Below the pieces are notes generated by a model that saw only the letters and a list, made by a program, of their open reading frames with translations, was not told where the DNA came from and did not search any database. From Chloroflexota bacterium (GTDB taxonomy: Bacteria > Chloroflexota > Anaerolineae > 4572-78 > NAK82): a stretch of 37,258 nt of DNA. The stretch spans positions 1-37,258 of the forward strand of contig JAJRXB010000232.1 in assembly GCA_024276515.1 (NCBI GenBank), given 5' to 3'. This document shows positions 1 through 6,335 of this stretch, piece after piece. The position numbers were made by a program, and so were the translations under genes. The stretch's first letter is position 1. Each line of letters opens with the position of its first letter.

Positions 1-552
1 CACCTGCCGGGGACCGTGATGGACTATTTTGGTGACGGTCGTCGCTGGGGGGTCAGCCTGCGCTACTCGGTGGAAGAGCGGCTGTTGGGCTCGGCGGGCG
101 GCGTGAAACGACTGGAGTCGTTCTTCGACGACACTTTCGTCGTATACTACGGCGACGTGTTTACCCAGGCCGACCTGCGTCCGATGATCGCGCTGCACCG
201 GCGTTCCGGCGTTCTGGCGACGATGGGGCTCTATCGCGTGCCCGACCCGTGGAATCGCGGCATTGTCCAATTGGATGCTTCGCAGACCATCCTTCGCTTC
301 GTGGAAAAGCCCCCGCGTGACCAAGTCTTCTCTAACCTGGCCAACGCCGGCATTTACGTGCTGGAACCGGAAGTGCTGGACAGGATTCCGGCGGGGCAGA
401 CGTGGGACTTTGGCCGCGACGTCTTCCCCGATATGTTGGCGGAAGGTGTCCGGGTGGCCGGCTACGTCATCGAAGACGTTTTGATTGACATTGGCCTGCC
501 GGAGAAGTACGAAGAAGCCAACCACATTGTCTCAGCAGGAGTCGCGTTGTGA
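1..552 (+). CDS. hddC: D-glycero-D-manno-heptose 1-phosphate guanylyltransferase-like nucleotidyltransferase (5' truncated)
   Basis: Frame 1 is open from the first base, so the gene starts outside the window; 183 codons are visible and the N-terminal nucleotide-binding G-x-G-T-R loop is missing. The visible part has the Rossmann-like sugar-nucleotidyltransferase features: a YSVEERLLGSAGGV segment that contacts the nucleotide, an YYGDVF motif whose Asp would bind the metal, and a FVEKP sugar-binding motif. Family knowledge: such enzymes join a sugar 1-phosphate to NTP to make NDP-sugar plus pyrophosphate. The choice of GDP-heptose is inferred from the directly following heptose kinase (4-bp overlap) and the gmhA and gmhB genes nearby. 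By sequence alone a mannose- or glucose-1-phosphate transferase is possible. The ATG at 19 inside the gene is not the start. Confidence 0.78.
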   Translation, partial: HLPGTVMDYFGDGRRWGVSLRYSVEERLLGSAGGVKRLESFFDDTFVVYYGDVFTQADLRPMIALHRRSGVLATMGLYRVPDPWNRGIVQLDASQTILRFVEKPPRDQVFSNLANAGIYVLEPEVLDRIPAGQTWDFGRDVFPDMLAEGVRVAGYVIEDVLIDIGLPEKYEEANHIVSAGVAL

Positions 553-1625
553 CCAACAAGCAGATGCTCATCTCCCGCGCGCCGGTACGCATCAGTTTTG
601 GCGGCGGTGGCACCGACCTACCTTCGTTCTACGAGCGGTATGGTGGCATGGTGGTCAGCACCACCATCAATCATCACGTGTACGCCATTCTCACCCCCGG
701 CGGGCACGACGTGGTGCAGATCGTCTCCGCCGACTACCACACCTTTTGGCGTCAGCCACTCGATAACCTGATCTGGGATGGGGACCTGGCTTTGCCCCGC
801 GCCGTCGTGCAAGAGTTTGACCTGCACCGGGGACTGGACGTTTTTTTGGCCTCCCAGATTCCACCGGGCACCGGCCTGGGATCGTCGGGCAGCGTGGCAG
901 TTTGTCTCATCAACGGTCTGGCTGCCTGGCAGGGGATGACGTTGAGCTCGGCCGAGGTGGCCGAAAAGGCGTGTTACATCGAAATCGAGAAGATGGGCAT
1001 GCCGGTCGGCAAGCAAGATCAATATGCGGCGGCGTTTGGTGGACTCAATTGCATCACCTTCACCGCCGACGGCGTGACGGTAGAGCCGCTCCGGGTGTCG
1101 GAGGCAACGCGCCAAACGCTGGAGCGCCGGCTGATGCTCTTCTTCACCGGCAGCTCGCGCCAATCGTCGAATATTCTCCGCTACCAGAAGCAAAAAGGTG
1201 AGGAAGGCGACAGCCGCGTCATCGAACGGCTGCTGGCCATCAAAGAGTTGGGACTGGCCATCCGGCAGGCGTTGGAAGCGGGAGACCTGGACGCCTTCGG
1301 TGAGTTGATGCATCGTTCGTGGGTCCAAAAGCGTTCTCTGGCGCCGAACATCTCGAACAGCACCATTGACCAGGTGTACGAGCTGGCCCGGTCGAAAGGG
1401 GCCCAGGGAGGGAAGATCACCGGCGCTGGTGGCGGGGGATTTCTTATGCTTTACTGCGACGAGGTGTATCAAGACGCGGTGACGGAAGCCCTGGAGGAGA
1501 TCGGTCTGCGCCGGATGGGGTTCGCTTTTGATACCCAGGGCGCGCAGATTATGCGTACCGGCGAATCCCTTTGGGTGACGGCCCCCTCTTTTCGCAACCC
1601 GCTTCAGGTGGCGCAGGTCAGATAA
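549..1625 (+). CDS. hddA: D-glycero-alpha-D-manno-heptose 7-phosphate kinase (GHMP kinase)
   Basis: A 358-residue GHMP-family kinase expected to phosphorylate C1 of D-glycero-D-manno-heptose 7-phosphate, giving the 1,7-bisphosphate. The N-terminus RAPVRISFGGGGTDLPSFY is typical of HddA-type kinases. The ATP-binding GHMP motif PPGTGLGSSGSVAV is near residues 105-118, and the C-terminal glycine-rich motif KITGAGGGGF is near residue 290. The GTG start at 549 overlaps the stop of the preceding gene (GTGA), so the two are translationally coupled. Length is normal for the family. It sits between the guanylyltransferase and the heptose isomerase, which supports a heptose substrate over a fucose or mevalonate-type substrate. 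Confidence 0.88.
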   Translation: MTNKQMLISRAPVRISFGGGGTDLPSFYERYGGMVVSTTINHHVYAILTPGGHDVVQIVSADYHTFWRQPLDNLIWDGDLALPRAVVQEFDLHRGLDVFLASQIPPGTGLGSSGSVAVCLINGLAAWQGMTLSSAEVAEKACYIEIEKMGMPVGKQDQYAAAFGGLNCITFTADGVTVEPLRVSEATRQTLERRLMLFFTGSSRQSSNILRYQKQKGEEGDSRVIERLLAIKELGLAIRQALEAGDLDAFGELMHRSWVQKRSLAPNISNSTIDQVYELARSKGAQGGKITGAGGGGFLMLYCDEVYQDAVTEALEEIGLRRMGFAFDTQGAQIMRTGESLWVTAPSFRNPLQVAQVR

Positions 1626-1630
1626 CGACG

Positions 1631-1656
1631 AAGGGGCACACGGCCGCGTGCCCCTT
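1631..1656 (+). other. Perfect 9-bp hairpin between hddA and gmhA
   Basis: AAGGGGCAC (1631-1639) pairs exactly with GTGCCCCTT (1648-1656) around an 8-nt loop that itself contains the palindrome CGGCCG. It begins 5 nt after the hddA stop and ends just before the gmhA ribosome-binding site. There is no T-run after it, so a complete intrinsic terminator is unlikely; an attenuating or mRNA-processing/stability hairpin between co-transcribed genes is possible. The upstream in-frame GTG at 1648 lies inside the stem, one reason to reject it as the gmhA start. Confidence 0.7.
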
Positions 1657-1671
1657 TGGGAGGGAGACGAG

Positions 1672-2310
1672 ATGAGAGCTGGTGTACAGCGCGTGAAAAC
1701 CTATTTGGCGCAATTGCAAGAGACGGTGACGAAATTGCCGACGGAGCAAATCGACCACGTGGTCGCCGTGCTCCTGGAAAGTGCCCGGCGGGGCAACAAA
1801 GTTTTTATCTTCGGCAATGGTGGTAGCGCGTCCACGGCGTCACACTTTGCATGCGACCTGGTCAAAAACACGATGGTCCCCGGCGCGCCGCGCTTTCGAG
1901 TGATTGCTCTCACCGACAATGTATCGTTGATGACGGCCTGGGCCAATGATACGGCCTACGACAACATCTTTGCCGCTCAACTCAGTCCCCTGGTTGAACC
2001 AGGGGACGTGGTCATCGGCATCAGTTGCAGCGGGGAGTCGCTCAACGTTCTCAATGCTATGGCGGTCGCTCGCCATCACGGGGCAACCACCGTGGCCTTT
2101 ACCGGCGATCACGGGGGGCGACTGAAGGAAATGGTGGACGTGTGCATCCAGGTCCCCAGTCCGCGCATCGAGCAGCAGGAAGACGTCCACCTCATCCTGG
2201 AACACTGCATTTGCGCCGTCATTCGGGATGAACTGGCGCAGGAGTACGCGCTCACTCCCTCCAAGATTCCATTTGTGTCGCCCCAAAGCGTGGCGGTTGG
2301 CGCTGGTTGA
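1672..2310 (+). CDS. gmhA: Phosphoheptose isomerase (SIS domain)
   Basis: A 212-residue single SIS-domain protein predicted to convert sedoheptulose 7-phosphate into D-glycero-D-manno-heptose 7-phosphate, the first committed step to activated heptose. Visible motifs are FIFGNGGSASTASHFACDLV (residues about 42-62, sugar-phosphate loop), GISCSGESLNVL (second phosphate-binding segment) and the C-terminal EQQEDVHLILEH, which carries residues of the active site. The ATG at 1672 is chosen because GGGAGGGAG (about 1658-1667) is a good ribosome-binding site, while the upstream in-frame GTG at 1648 is buried in a hairpin. Cytosolic. It works with hddA, gmhB and hddC in this window. DiaA-like SIS proteins are similar, but the context favours GmhA. 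Confidence 0.88.
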   Translation: MRAGVQRVKTYLAQLQETVTKLPTEQIDHVVAVLLESARRGNKVFIFGNGGSASTASHFACDLVKNTMVPGAPRFRVIALTDNVSLMTAWANDTAYDNIFAAQLSPLVEPGDVVIGISCSGESLNVLNAMAVARHHGATTVAFTGDHGGRLKEMVDVCIQVPSPRIEQQEDVHLILEHCICAVIRDELAQEYALTPSKIPFVSPQSVAVGAG

Positions 2311-2319
2311 ACATTAGCC

Positions 2320-2472
2320 GGTAGTGGTAGAAAAGTAAGTGATATGTCATTGCGAGGGAGTGAAACGGACGAAGCAATCCCCGTATTGCAGGCCGGAGGT
2401 TGTACCCCATTCGGGGCACAGGTCGTCGCTTCGCTCGCAATGGCATCCCCCCGTCACTTACAGTTTAACCAA
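2320..2472. repeat. 153-bp palindromic interspersed repeat, copy 1
   Basis: Fills nearly the whole gap between the convergent ends of gmhA and the aldehyde dehydrogenase gene. It has nested inverted ends: GTAAGTGA (2335-2342) with TCACTTAC (2454-2461), then GTCATTGCGAG (2346-2356) with CTCGCAATG near 2434-2442. The whole stretch reappears as its reverse complement at 15666-15818 with only a few differences. A shorter, diverged relative with the same GTCATTGCGAG and GAAGCAATC words is at 23215-23300. No transposase is encoded, so it looks like a non-autonomous MITE- or REP-like element. It could also act as a bidirectional terminator here. Confidence 0.88.
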
Positions 2473-2478
2473 CACCCG

Positions 2479-3999
2479 TTAGCCGAATTGAATGCCTTGA
2501 GCCAGCGGCAGCTCGCTTGACCAGTTGATGGTCGTCGTCTGGCGGCGCATATAACCTTTCCACGCGTCGGAGCCAGACTCACGGCCGCCGCCTGTCTCCT
2601 TCTCGCCGCCGAACGCGCCCCCGATTTCTGCGCCACTGGTCCCGATGTTGACGTTGGCGATGCCACAGTCGGAGCCGGTGCAGGCCAGAAATCTCTCGGC
2701 CTTCAGCAGGTTGGTGGTGAAGATGGCGCTGGAGAGTCCCTGGGGCACGCCGTTGTGAATGGCAATGGCTTCGTCCAGCGTTTCGTATTCCATCAGATAC
2801 AGGATCGGGGCGAAGGTTTCCTCGCAAACGATGGCCATTTGCTCCGGCATCCTGACAATTGTCGGCTCGACGAAGCATGCACCTTTCTCTGGCAGGCGTC
2901 TCCCGCCGAAGATAATCTCACCCCCCTGAGCTTTGGCCGTCTCCAGGGCGGCCATCATATTTTCGACGGCTGCTTCGTCCACCAGCGGCCCCATCAGTAT
3001 CCCTTCTTCCAATGGATCCCCAATAGTCACCTGTTGATAGGCTTTCACCAGCCGGTCGGTGAGTTCGTCGGCGATGTCTTTGTGCATAATGATGCGCCGG
3101 GTGGTGGTGCACCGTTGCCCGGCGGTGCCGACTGCGCCGAACAGGATGGCCCGCACCGCCAGATCGAGGTTGGCATCTTCGGTCACGATGATCCCGTTGT
3201 TGCCGCCCAGTTCCAGGATGGTGCGTCCCAGCCGGCGGGCGACGGTTTCCGCCACGTGACGGCCCACCTTCACCGACCCGGTGAAGCTGATGAGCGGGAG
3301 TCGCCGGTCGTTGAGCAGCCGCTCGCCCACCTCCCGGCCGGTGCCGATGACGAGGTTGAACACGCCATCCAGTCCGTGGTCTCTCGTCACCTGGTTGGTG
3401 ATGTGCTGGACAGCAATGGCCGTCAGCGGGGTGGTGGACGAAGGCTTCCACACCATCGTGTCGCCGCAGACGGCGGCAATGGCGGCGTTCCACGACCAGA
3501 CGGCGACGGGGAAGTTGAAAGAGGTGATGATGCCGATGGCGCCGAGGGGATGCCATTGTTCGTACATGCGGTGGGCCGGTCGCTCGGAGTGCATCGTCAG
3601 ACCATACAACTGGCGCGACAGGCCCACGGCAAAATCGCAGATGTCGATCATCTCCTGCACTTCGCCCATCCCTTCGGCTTTGATCTTCCCCATCTCCAAC
3701 GTCACCAGTTCGCCCAGCGGTTCTTTGAACTCGCGTAGGGCGTCGGCCAGGTCGCGGATCATCAGGCCGCGCTTCGGGGCGGGGACGGTTTGCCAGGTTT
3801 GAAAAGCTTCGGTGGCCTTGCGTACCACAGCTTCGTAGGTGGCCTCGGTGGCCTGGACGACGCTGGCAATCGGCTCGCCGGTCGTCGGGTTGTACGAAAC
3901 GAGCTCTGTGCCGTTGGGGTCTTCAAGCCAGCCGTCGGGTCCGGTGCAGGCGCCGGGATTGACCTCTTTGACGTGTAGTTTCTCGAGTAGAGCTTTCAT
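2479..3999 (-). CDS. NAD(P)-dependent aldehyde dehydrogenase, ALDH7 (alpha-aminoadipic/piperideine-6-carboxylate semialdehyde dehydrogenase) type
   Basis: A 506-residue cytosolic aldehyde dehydrogenase, the only reverse-strand gene here. The start is the ATG read from 3999 downwards, preceded by an AAAGGAGA ribosome-binding site 8 nt away; a longer 522-codon reading would begin with 16 unconserved residues. Motifs: SFNFPVAVWSWN and VWKPS (cofactor binding), LELGGNNG (general-base Glu, about residue 270), and GQRCTTTRR (catalytic Cys, about 304). The C-terminal NIGTSGAEIGGAFGGEKETG and GSDAWKGYMRRQTTTINWS segments are hallmarks of the ALDH7/antiquitin group, which oxidises alpha-aminoadipic semialdehyde in lysine breakdown. 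It has no obvious role in polysaccharide synthesis and splits gmhA from gmhB, so it is probably an insertion into the operon or a rearrangement. Substrate is inferred from family only. Confidence 0.9.
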   Translation of the reverse strand: MKALLEKLHVKEVNPGACTGPDGWLEDPNGTELVSYNPTTGEPIASVVQATEATYEAVVRKATEAFQTWQTVPAPKRGLMIRDLADALREFKEPLGELVTLEMGKIKAEGMGEVQEMIDICDFAVGLSRQLYGLTMHSERPAHRMYEQWHPLGAIGIITSFNFPVAVWSWNAAIAAVCGDTMVWKPSSTTPLTAIAVQHITNQVTRDHGLDGVFNLVIGTGREVGERLLNDRRLPLISFTGSVKVGRHVAETVARRLGRTILELGGNNGIIVTEDANLDLAVRAILFGAVGTAGQRCTTTRRIIMHKDIADELTDRLVKAYQQVTIGDPLEEGILMGPLVDEAAVENMMAALETAKAQGGEIIFGGRRLPEKGACFVEPTIVRMPEQMAIVCEETFAPILYLMEYETLDEAIAIHNGVPQGLSSAIFTTNLLKAERFLACTGSDCGIANVNIGTSGAEIGGAFGGEKETGGGRESGSDAWKGYMRRQTTTINWSSELPLAQGIQFG

Positions 4000-4037
4000 C
4001 GCCACTTTCTCCTTTACTCGTATTGGAATGCAGTGAA

Positions 4038-4066
4038 ATAATACCACAAAAACGGAGCGTTGTGAA
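4038..4066 (-). promoter_or_regulatory. Predicted sigma70-type promoter for the aldehyde dehydrogenase gene
   Basis: Read on the minus strand there is a -35 TTCACA (4066-4061), a 17-nt spacer and a -10 TATTAT (4043-4038), close to consensus. It lies about 40 nt upstream of the ATG at 3999 and its AAAGGAGA ribosome-binding site. It is back-to-back with the predicted gmhB promoter. Confidence 0.6.
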
Positions 4067-4076
4067 AGTGTCGATT

Positions 4077-4143
4077 CTAACTTTTTTCTAAGTATATTCT
4101 CACGGCTTTATCATTAAGTGCTGTTACACTCGCAGTGTAAAAT
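4077..4143 (+). promoter_or_regulatory. Predicted gmhB promoter with an upstream CTAAC direct-repeat box
   Basis: CTAACTTTTTT at 4077-4087 is followed exactly 11 bp later by CTAAGTA and then by TTCTCAC (to 4103). This is a degenerate version of the box found at 11452 and 23323. Downstream, TTAAGT (4114-4119), an 18-nt spacer and TAAAAT (4138-4143) form a plausible -35/-10 pair, followed by the gmhB ribosome-binding site. Direct repeats with an 11-bp period are the usual binding pattern of OmpR/PhoB-type regulators. The regulator itself is not known. The box could also control the divergent dehydrogenase gene. Confidence 0.5.
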
Positions 4144-4184
4144 TTCGGACTAATTATGTTGGCTTTTGTGAGGAGATGACTGGA

Positions 4185-4811
4185 ATGCGTGCCATATTCC
4201 TCGATCGGGATGGCGTGATCTGCGAAAACCGGTCCGACCACGTGAAGAGCTGGGGCGAGTTTCGATTTCTGCCCGGGGCCAAGAACAGTCTGGCGGCTCT
4301 GAGCCGATTGGGCTTGCCCATCATCGTGATCACCAATCAGGCCATCATCGGGCGGGGAATGGTTCCGGCCAGTGTGGTGGATGACATCCACTGGCGGATG
4401 GTGGCCGAGGTGGAAGCCCACGGTGGACGCATTGACCGGGTGATGTATTGCCCGCACCGACCGGAAGACCGGTGTGGCTGCCGCAAACCGGAGCCGGGGA
4501 TGCTGTTGCAGGTAGCCGACGAGATGGGGATAGACCTGGCTCAGTCCTATCTGGTGGGGGACGCTGCCACCGACCTGGTGGCCGGCCGGCGGGTCGGCTG
4601 CCAGACGTTCCTGGTGCTGACCGGCCGGGGCTTGCAACAGCTTTTGCCCACCTTTCGCTCGGTGGACCAGTTCACCATCACCCGCAATTTGATGGGAGCC
4701 ACCACTCACATCCTCAAGGCCGAATTGCACGTTGCCGACAAACTGGATTTGTGGAGCCCGACTTATGTCAGACGGCGTAGCCGGCCACTATCGGTTGCGA
4801 GCAGCTTCTGA
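4185..4811 (+). CDS. gmhB: D-glycero-D-manno-heptose-1,7-bisphosphate 7-phosphatase (HAD family)
   Basis: A 208-residue HAD phosphatase expected to remove the C7 phosphate from heptose 1,7-bisphosphate, giving heptose 1-phosphate for the guanylyltransferase. Motif I is FLDRDGVICENR (nucleophile Asp near residue 7), motif II is VITNQ, motif III is the KPEPGM lysine and motif IV is LVGDAATD. The segment CPHRPEDRCGCRKPEPG has the Cys-x-His and Cys-x-Cys zinc site specific to GmhB-type enzymes. The ATG at 4185 is preferred because TGAGGAG (4169-4175) sits at proper spacing; the ATG at 4176 overlaps that site. The protein is about 20 residues longer than typical GmhB at its C-terminus. It is separated from gmhA by the inverted dehydrogenase gene and has its own predicted promoter. 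Confidence 0.88.
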   Translation: MRAIFLDRDGVICENRSDHVKSWGEFRFLPGAKNSLAALSRLGLPIIVITNQAIIGRGMVPASVVDDIHWRMVAEVEAHGGRIDRVMYCPHRPEDRCGCRKPEPGMLLQVADEMGIDLAQSYLVGDAATDLVAGRRVGCQTFLVLTGRGLQQLLPTFRSVDQFTITRNLMGATTHILKAELHVADKLDLWSPTYVRRRSRPLSVASSF

Positions 4812-4830
4812 GGTTGGGAAGCCGAACACC

Positions 4831-5202
4831 ATGATACTTTCACTGTTGCTCGTTTTAACGTCCAGCCTGCTGGGGGTGAGCGGGCAGATTTTGCTGAAGA
4901 TGGGCATGGATCGCCTGGGAACGCTGGAGCTATCTGGCCTGCCCGCTTTGGCACAAACGGTGGCGCAAGTCTTTACCACACCCGTTGTGTTGCTGGGATT
5001 TGGCTGCTATGGTGTGAGTTCCATCGTCTGGTTGGTGGTCTTGTCTCGCCTGGACGTTAGCCTGGCCTATCCGCTGTTGGCCTTGAATTTCATATTGGTG
5101 CCCCTCTTCGCCTGGCTGATTCTGGGGGAACAGGTGCCTTCTCTGCGCTGGGTCGGAGTCGGCATCGTCGTGGTAGGAGTGACGATTATCTCACGCACCT
5201 GA
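4831..5202 (+). CDS. Small four-helix EamA/SMR-type membrane transporter, possible lipid-linked sugar flippase
   Basis: A 123-residue, very hydrophobic protein with four predicted transmembrane helices (about residues 1-20, 45-65, 68-90 and 98-120). The motifs SGQILLKMG near the first helix and SLAYPLLALNFILVPLFAWL followed by LGEQV are typical of single-domain EmrE/EamA proteins, including the ArnE/ArnF type that flips undecaprenyl-phosphate-linked aminosugar. The ATG at 4831 begins directly with a hydrophobic helix, and GGGAAG lies upstream; an in-frame ATG at 4732 would add 33 polar residues inside gmhB. Its place between sugar-nucleotide genes and a GT2 with a membrane domain suggests a lipid-linked sugar substrate, but this is inference. 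Such proteins normally work as dimers or pairs, and no partner gene is seen. Confidence 0.75.
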   Translation: MILSLLLVLTSSLLGVSGQILLKMGMDRLGTLELSGLPALAQTVAQVFTTPVVLLGFGCYGVSSIVWLVVLSRLDVSLAYPLLALNFILVPLFAWLILGEQVPSLRWVGVGIVVVGVTIISRT

Positions 5203-5258
5203 CCCACTCTCTGCGGTGACCGGTCTCCGACCGGGCCACCGCCGGGTATCGTTAGCCT

Positions 5259-6014
5259 ATGATCAAGCAACTCCGCTATTACCTGACCGGGCAGGCTTCG
5301 AGCTTGCCCATTTACATCCTGGAGCAATTGGTGTTGGGGGCTTTTGGCTGGGTGCCCACGGTCGCCGGGATTGGACTGCGAGCTTTGGCCTATCGGCTGA
5401 TCATGAAGCTCGACGGCGCGCCGGCCATCGAATCTGGCGTGCGCATCGCCTATGCAAGCAACGTCCGTCTGGGCAGGGGGGTGTATCTGGATCACGGAGT
5501 TTATCTGCACGCGCTGCCGGACGGCATCACCATCGGCGACGGCACGTTTGTGATGCACCATACGATGTTGCACGTTTTCAATTTCCGGGACCTGCCCCAG
5601 GCCGGAATCAGCATCGGCAAGAACTGTTTCATCGGCGAATTCAACGTGGTGCGCGGGCAGGGAGGGGTGCACATCGGCGACGACGTGTACACCGGGCCGA
5701 TGGTGCAAATCGTGGCAGTGAACCACGTTTACGACGATCCCACCCGCCCTATCCGGGAACAAGGCATCACCGCCCAGGGAATCCTGATCGAAGACGACGT
5801 GTGGATCGGCGCCGGCGCTGTCGTGCTCGACGGCGTGACCGTCGGGCGTGGCAGTGTGATCGGTGCTGGGGCGGTCGTCGCCGACGACGTCCCCCCCTAC
5901 AGCATCGCCGTCGGCGCTCCGGCCAGGCCCATCAAGGACCGACGTACAATGGAAAGCAATCATCGTCAAACGTCAGAGGTGTTTTTTGGGACGCTGGAGC
6001 AGTTTCGTGCCTGA
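5259..6014 (+). CDS. Left-handed beta-helix (hexapeptide repeat) acyltransferase
   Basis: A 251-residue protein of the LbetaH/maltose O-acetyltransferase type. After a hydrophobic N-terminal part (residues 1-50) come hexapeptide repeats such as VRLGRG, ITIGDG, ISIGKN and VHIGDD, then the usual C-terminal end [27 protein letters not shown] and VGAPARPIK. The NHVYDD segment supplies the probable catalytic His. Family members transfer acetyl (sometimes other acyl) groups from acyl-CoA to sugars, in keeping with O-acetylation of the glycan. The start is the ATG at 5259; no strong ribosome-binding site is visible, and the 56-nt gap from the preceding gene shows nothing else. The last 20 residues are unconserved-looking. 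Cytosolic or peripheral to the membrane. Confidence 0.85.
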   Translation: MIKQLRYYLTGQASSLPIYILEQLVLGAFGWVPTVAGIGLRALAYRLIMKLDGAPAIESGVRIAYASNVRLGRGVYLDHGVYLHALPDGITIGDGTFVMHHTMLHVFNFRDLPQAGISIGKNCFIGEFNVVRGQGGVHIGDDVYTGPMVQIVAVNHVYDDPTRPIREQGITAQGILIEDDVWIGAGAVVLDGVTVGRGSVIGAGAVVADDVPPYSIAVGAPARPIKDRRTMESNHRQTSEVFFGTLEQFRA

Positions 6015-6061
6015 TAGACAACAGGTAGCAGGCAAGGTGCAATACCTTTCAACTAACAACC

Positions 6062-6113
6062 GAGGAGTGAGCACGCCTACGTGCGAGCGGCATCCGAGGA
6101 TGCCTTGCTCCTC
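6062..6113. repeat. Branched palindromic element
   Basis: Outer arms GAGGAG (6062-6067) and CTCCTC (6108-6113) enclose two inner hairpins: GCACG/CGTGC (6071-6075 with 6080-6084) and GGCATCC/GGATGCC (6089-6095 with 6098-6104). The 3' half, with CTACGT, GAGCG and GGATGCCTTGC in order, matches the 3' part of the element at 11330-11434. The two therefore look like diverged members of one dispersed family. A role as terminator for the acyltransferase gene is possible. Confidence 0.6.
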
Positions 6114-6121
6114 TTGTTAAC

Positions 6122-6298
6122 AGTACTTGCGCAGTTGGGCACAGAAATAGGGTCCGTAGTAATGACTCACCTGCACTGCGCCGCAGTGCGGTGCAAGTGT
6201 CAGTCGTTTTTGGTCGGATAATGTGCGCAACTAACGACTGCCTGTCCTGGCGGCAGGCCAGAGAAGTCGTCACTACAAACCTGAACTGCGTAAGTACT
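6122..6298. repeat. 177-bp MITE-like element with inverted ends and nested hairpins
   Basis: AGTACTTGCGCAGTT (6122-6136) is matched at 14 of 15 positions by the complement of AACTGCGTAAGTACT (6284-6298). Inside, GTAGTAATGACT (6156-6167) matches the complement of AGTCGTCACTAC (6265-6276) at 10 of 12. Deeper still there is a GCACTGC/GCAGTGC hairpin (6173-6189), an exact CAGTCGTT/AACGACTG pair (6201-6208 with 6233-6240) and GCCTG/CAGGC (6240-6258). No open reading frame of note lies inside. With the preceding element it fills the 321-nt gap between the acyltransferase and GT2 genes. Confidence 0.72.
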
Positions 6299-6335
6299 AT
6301 CATTACTCGTTGTTCGTTTACGGGAGGTCAGACCA

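Noticed and set aside
4077-4103. T-rich CTAACTTTTTTCTAA as intrinsic terminators
   Set aside because: No stable stem directly precedes the T-runs, and the strong copies continue with conserved sequence into a -35/-10 pair upstream of genes, which fits promoters better.
4732-4830. Upstream ATG for the small membrane protein
   Set aside because: Would add 33 polar residues translated from within gmhB; the family begins directly with the first membrane helix at 4831.
6062-6298. Possible CRISPR or tRNA-like structure
   Set aside because: No regularly spaced direct repeats and no tRNA-type arms or conserved TTCGANNC loop; the pattern is inverted repeats only.
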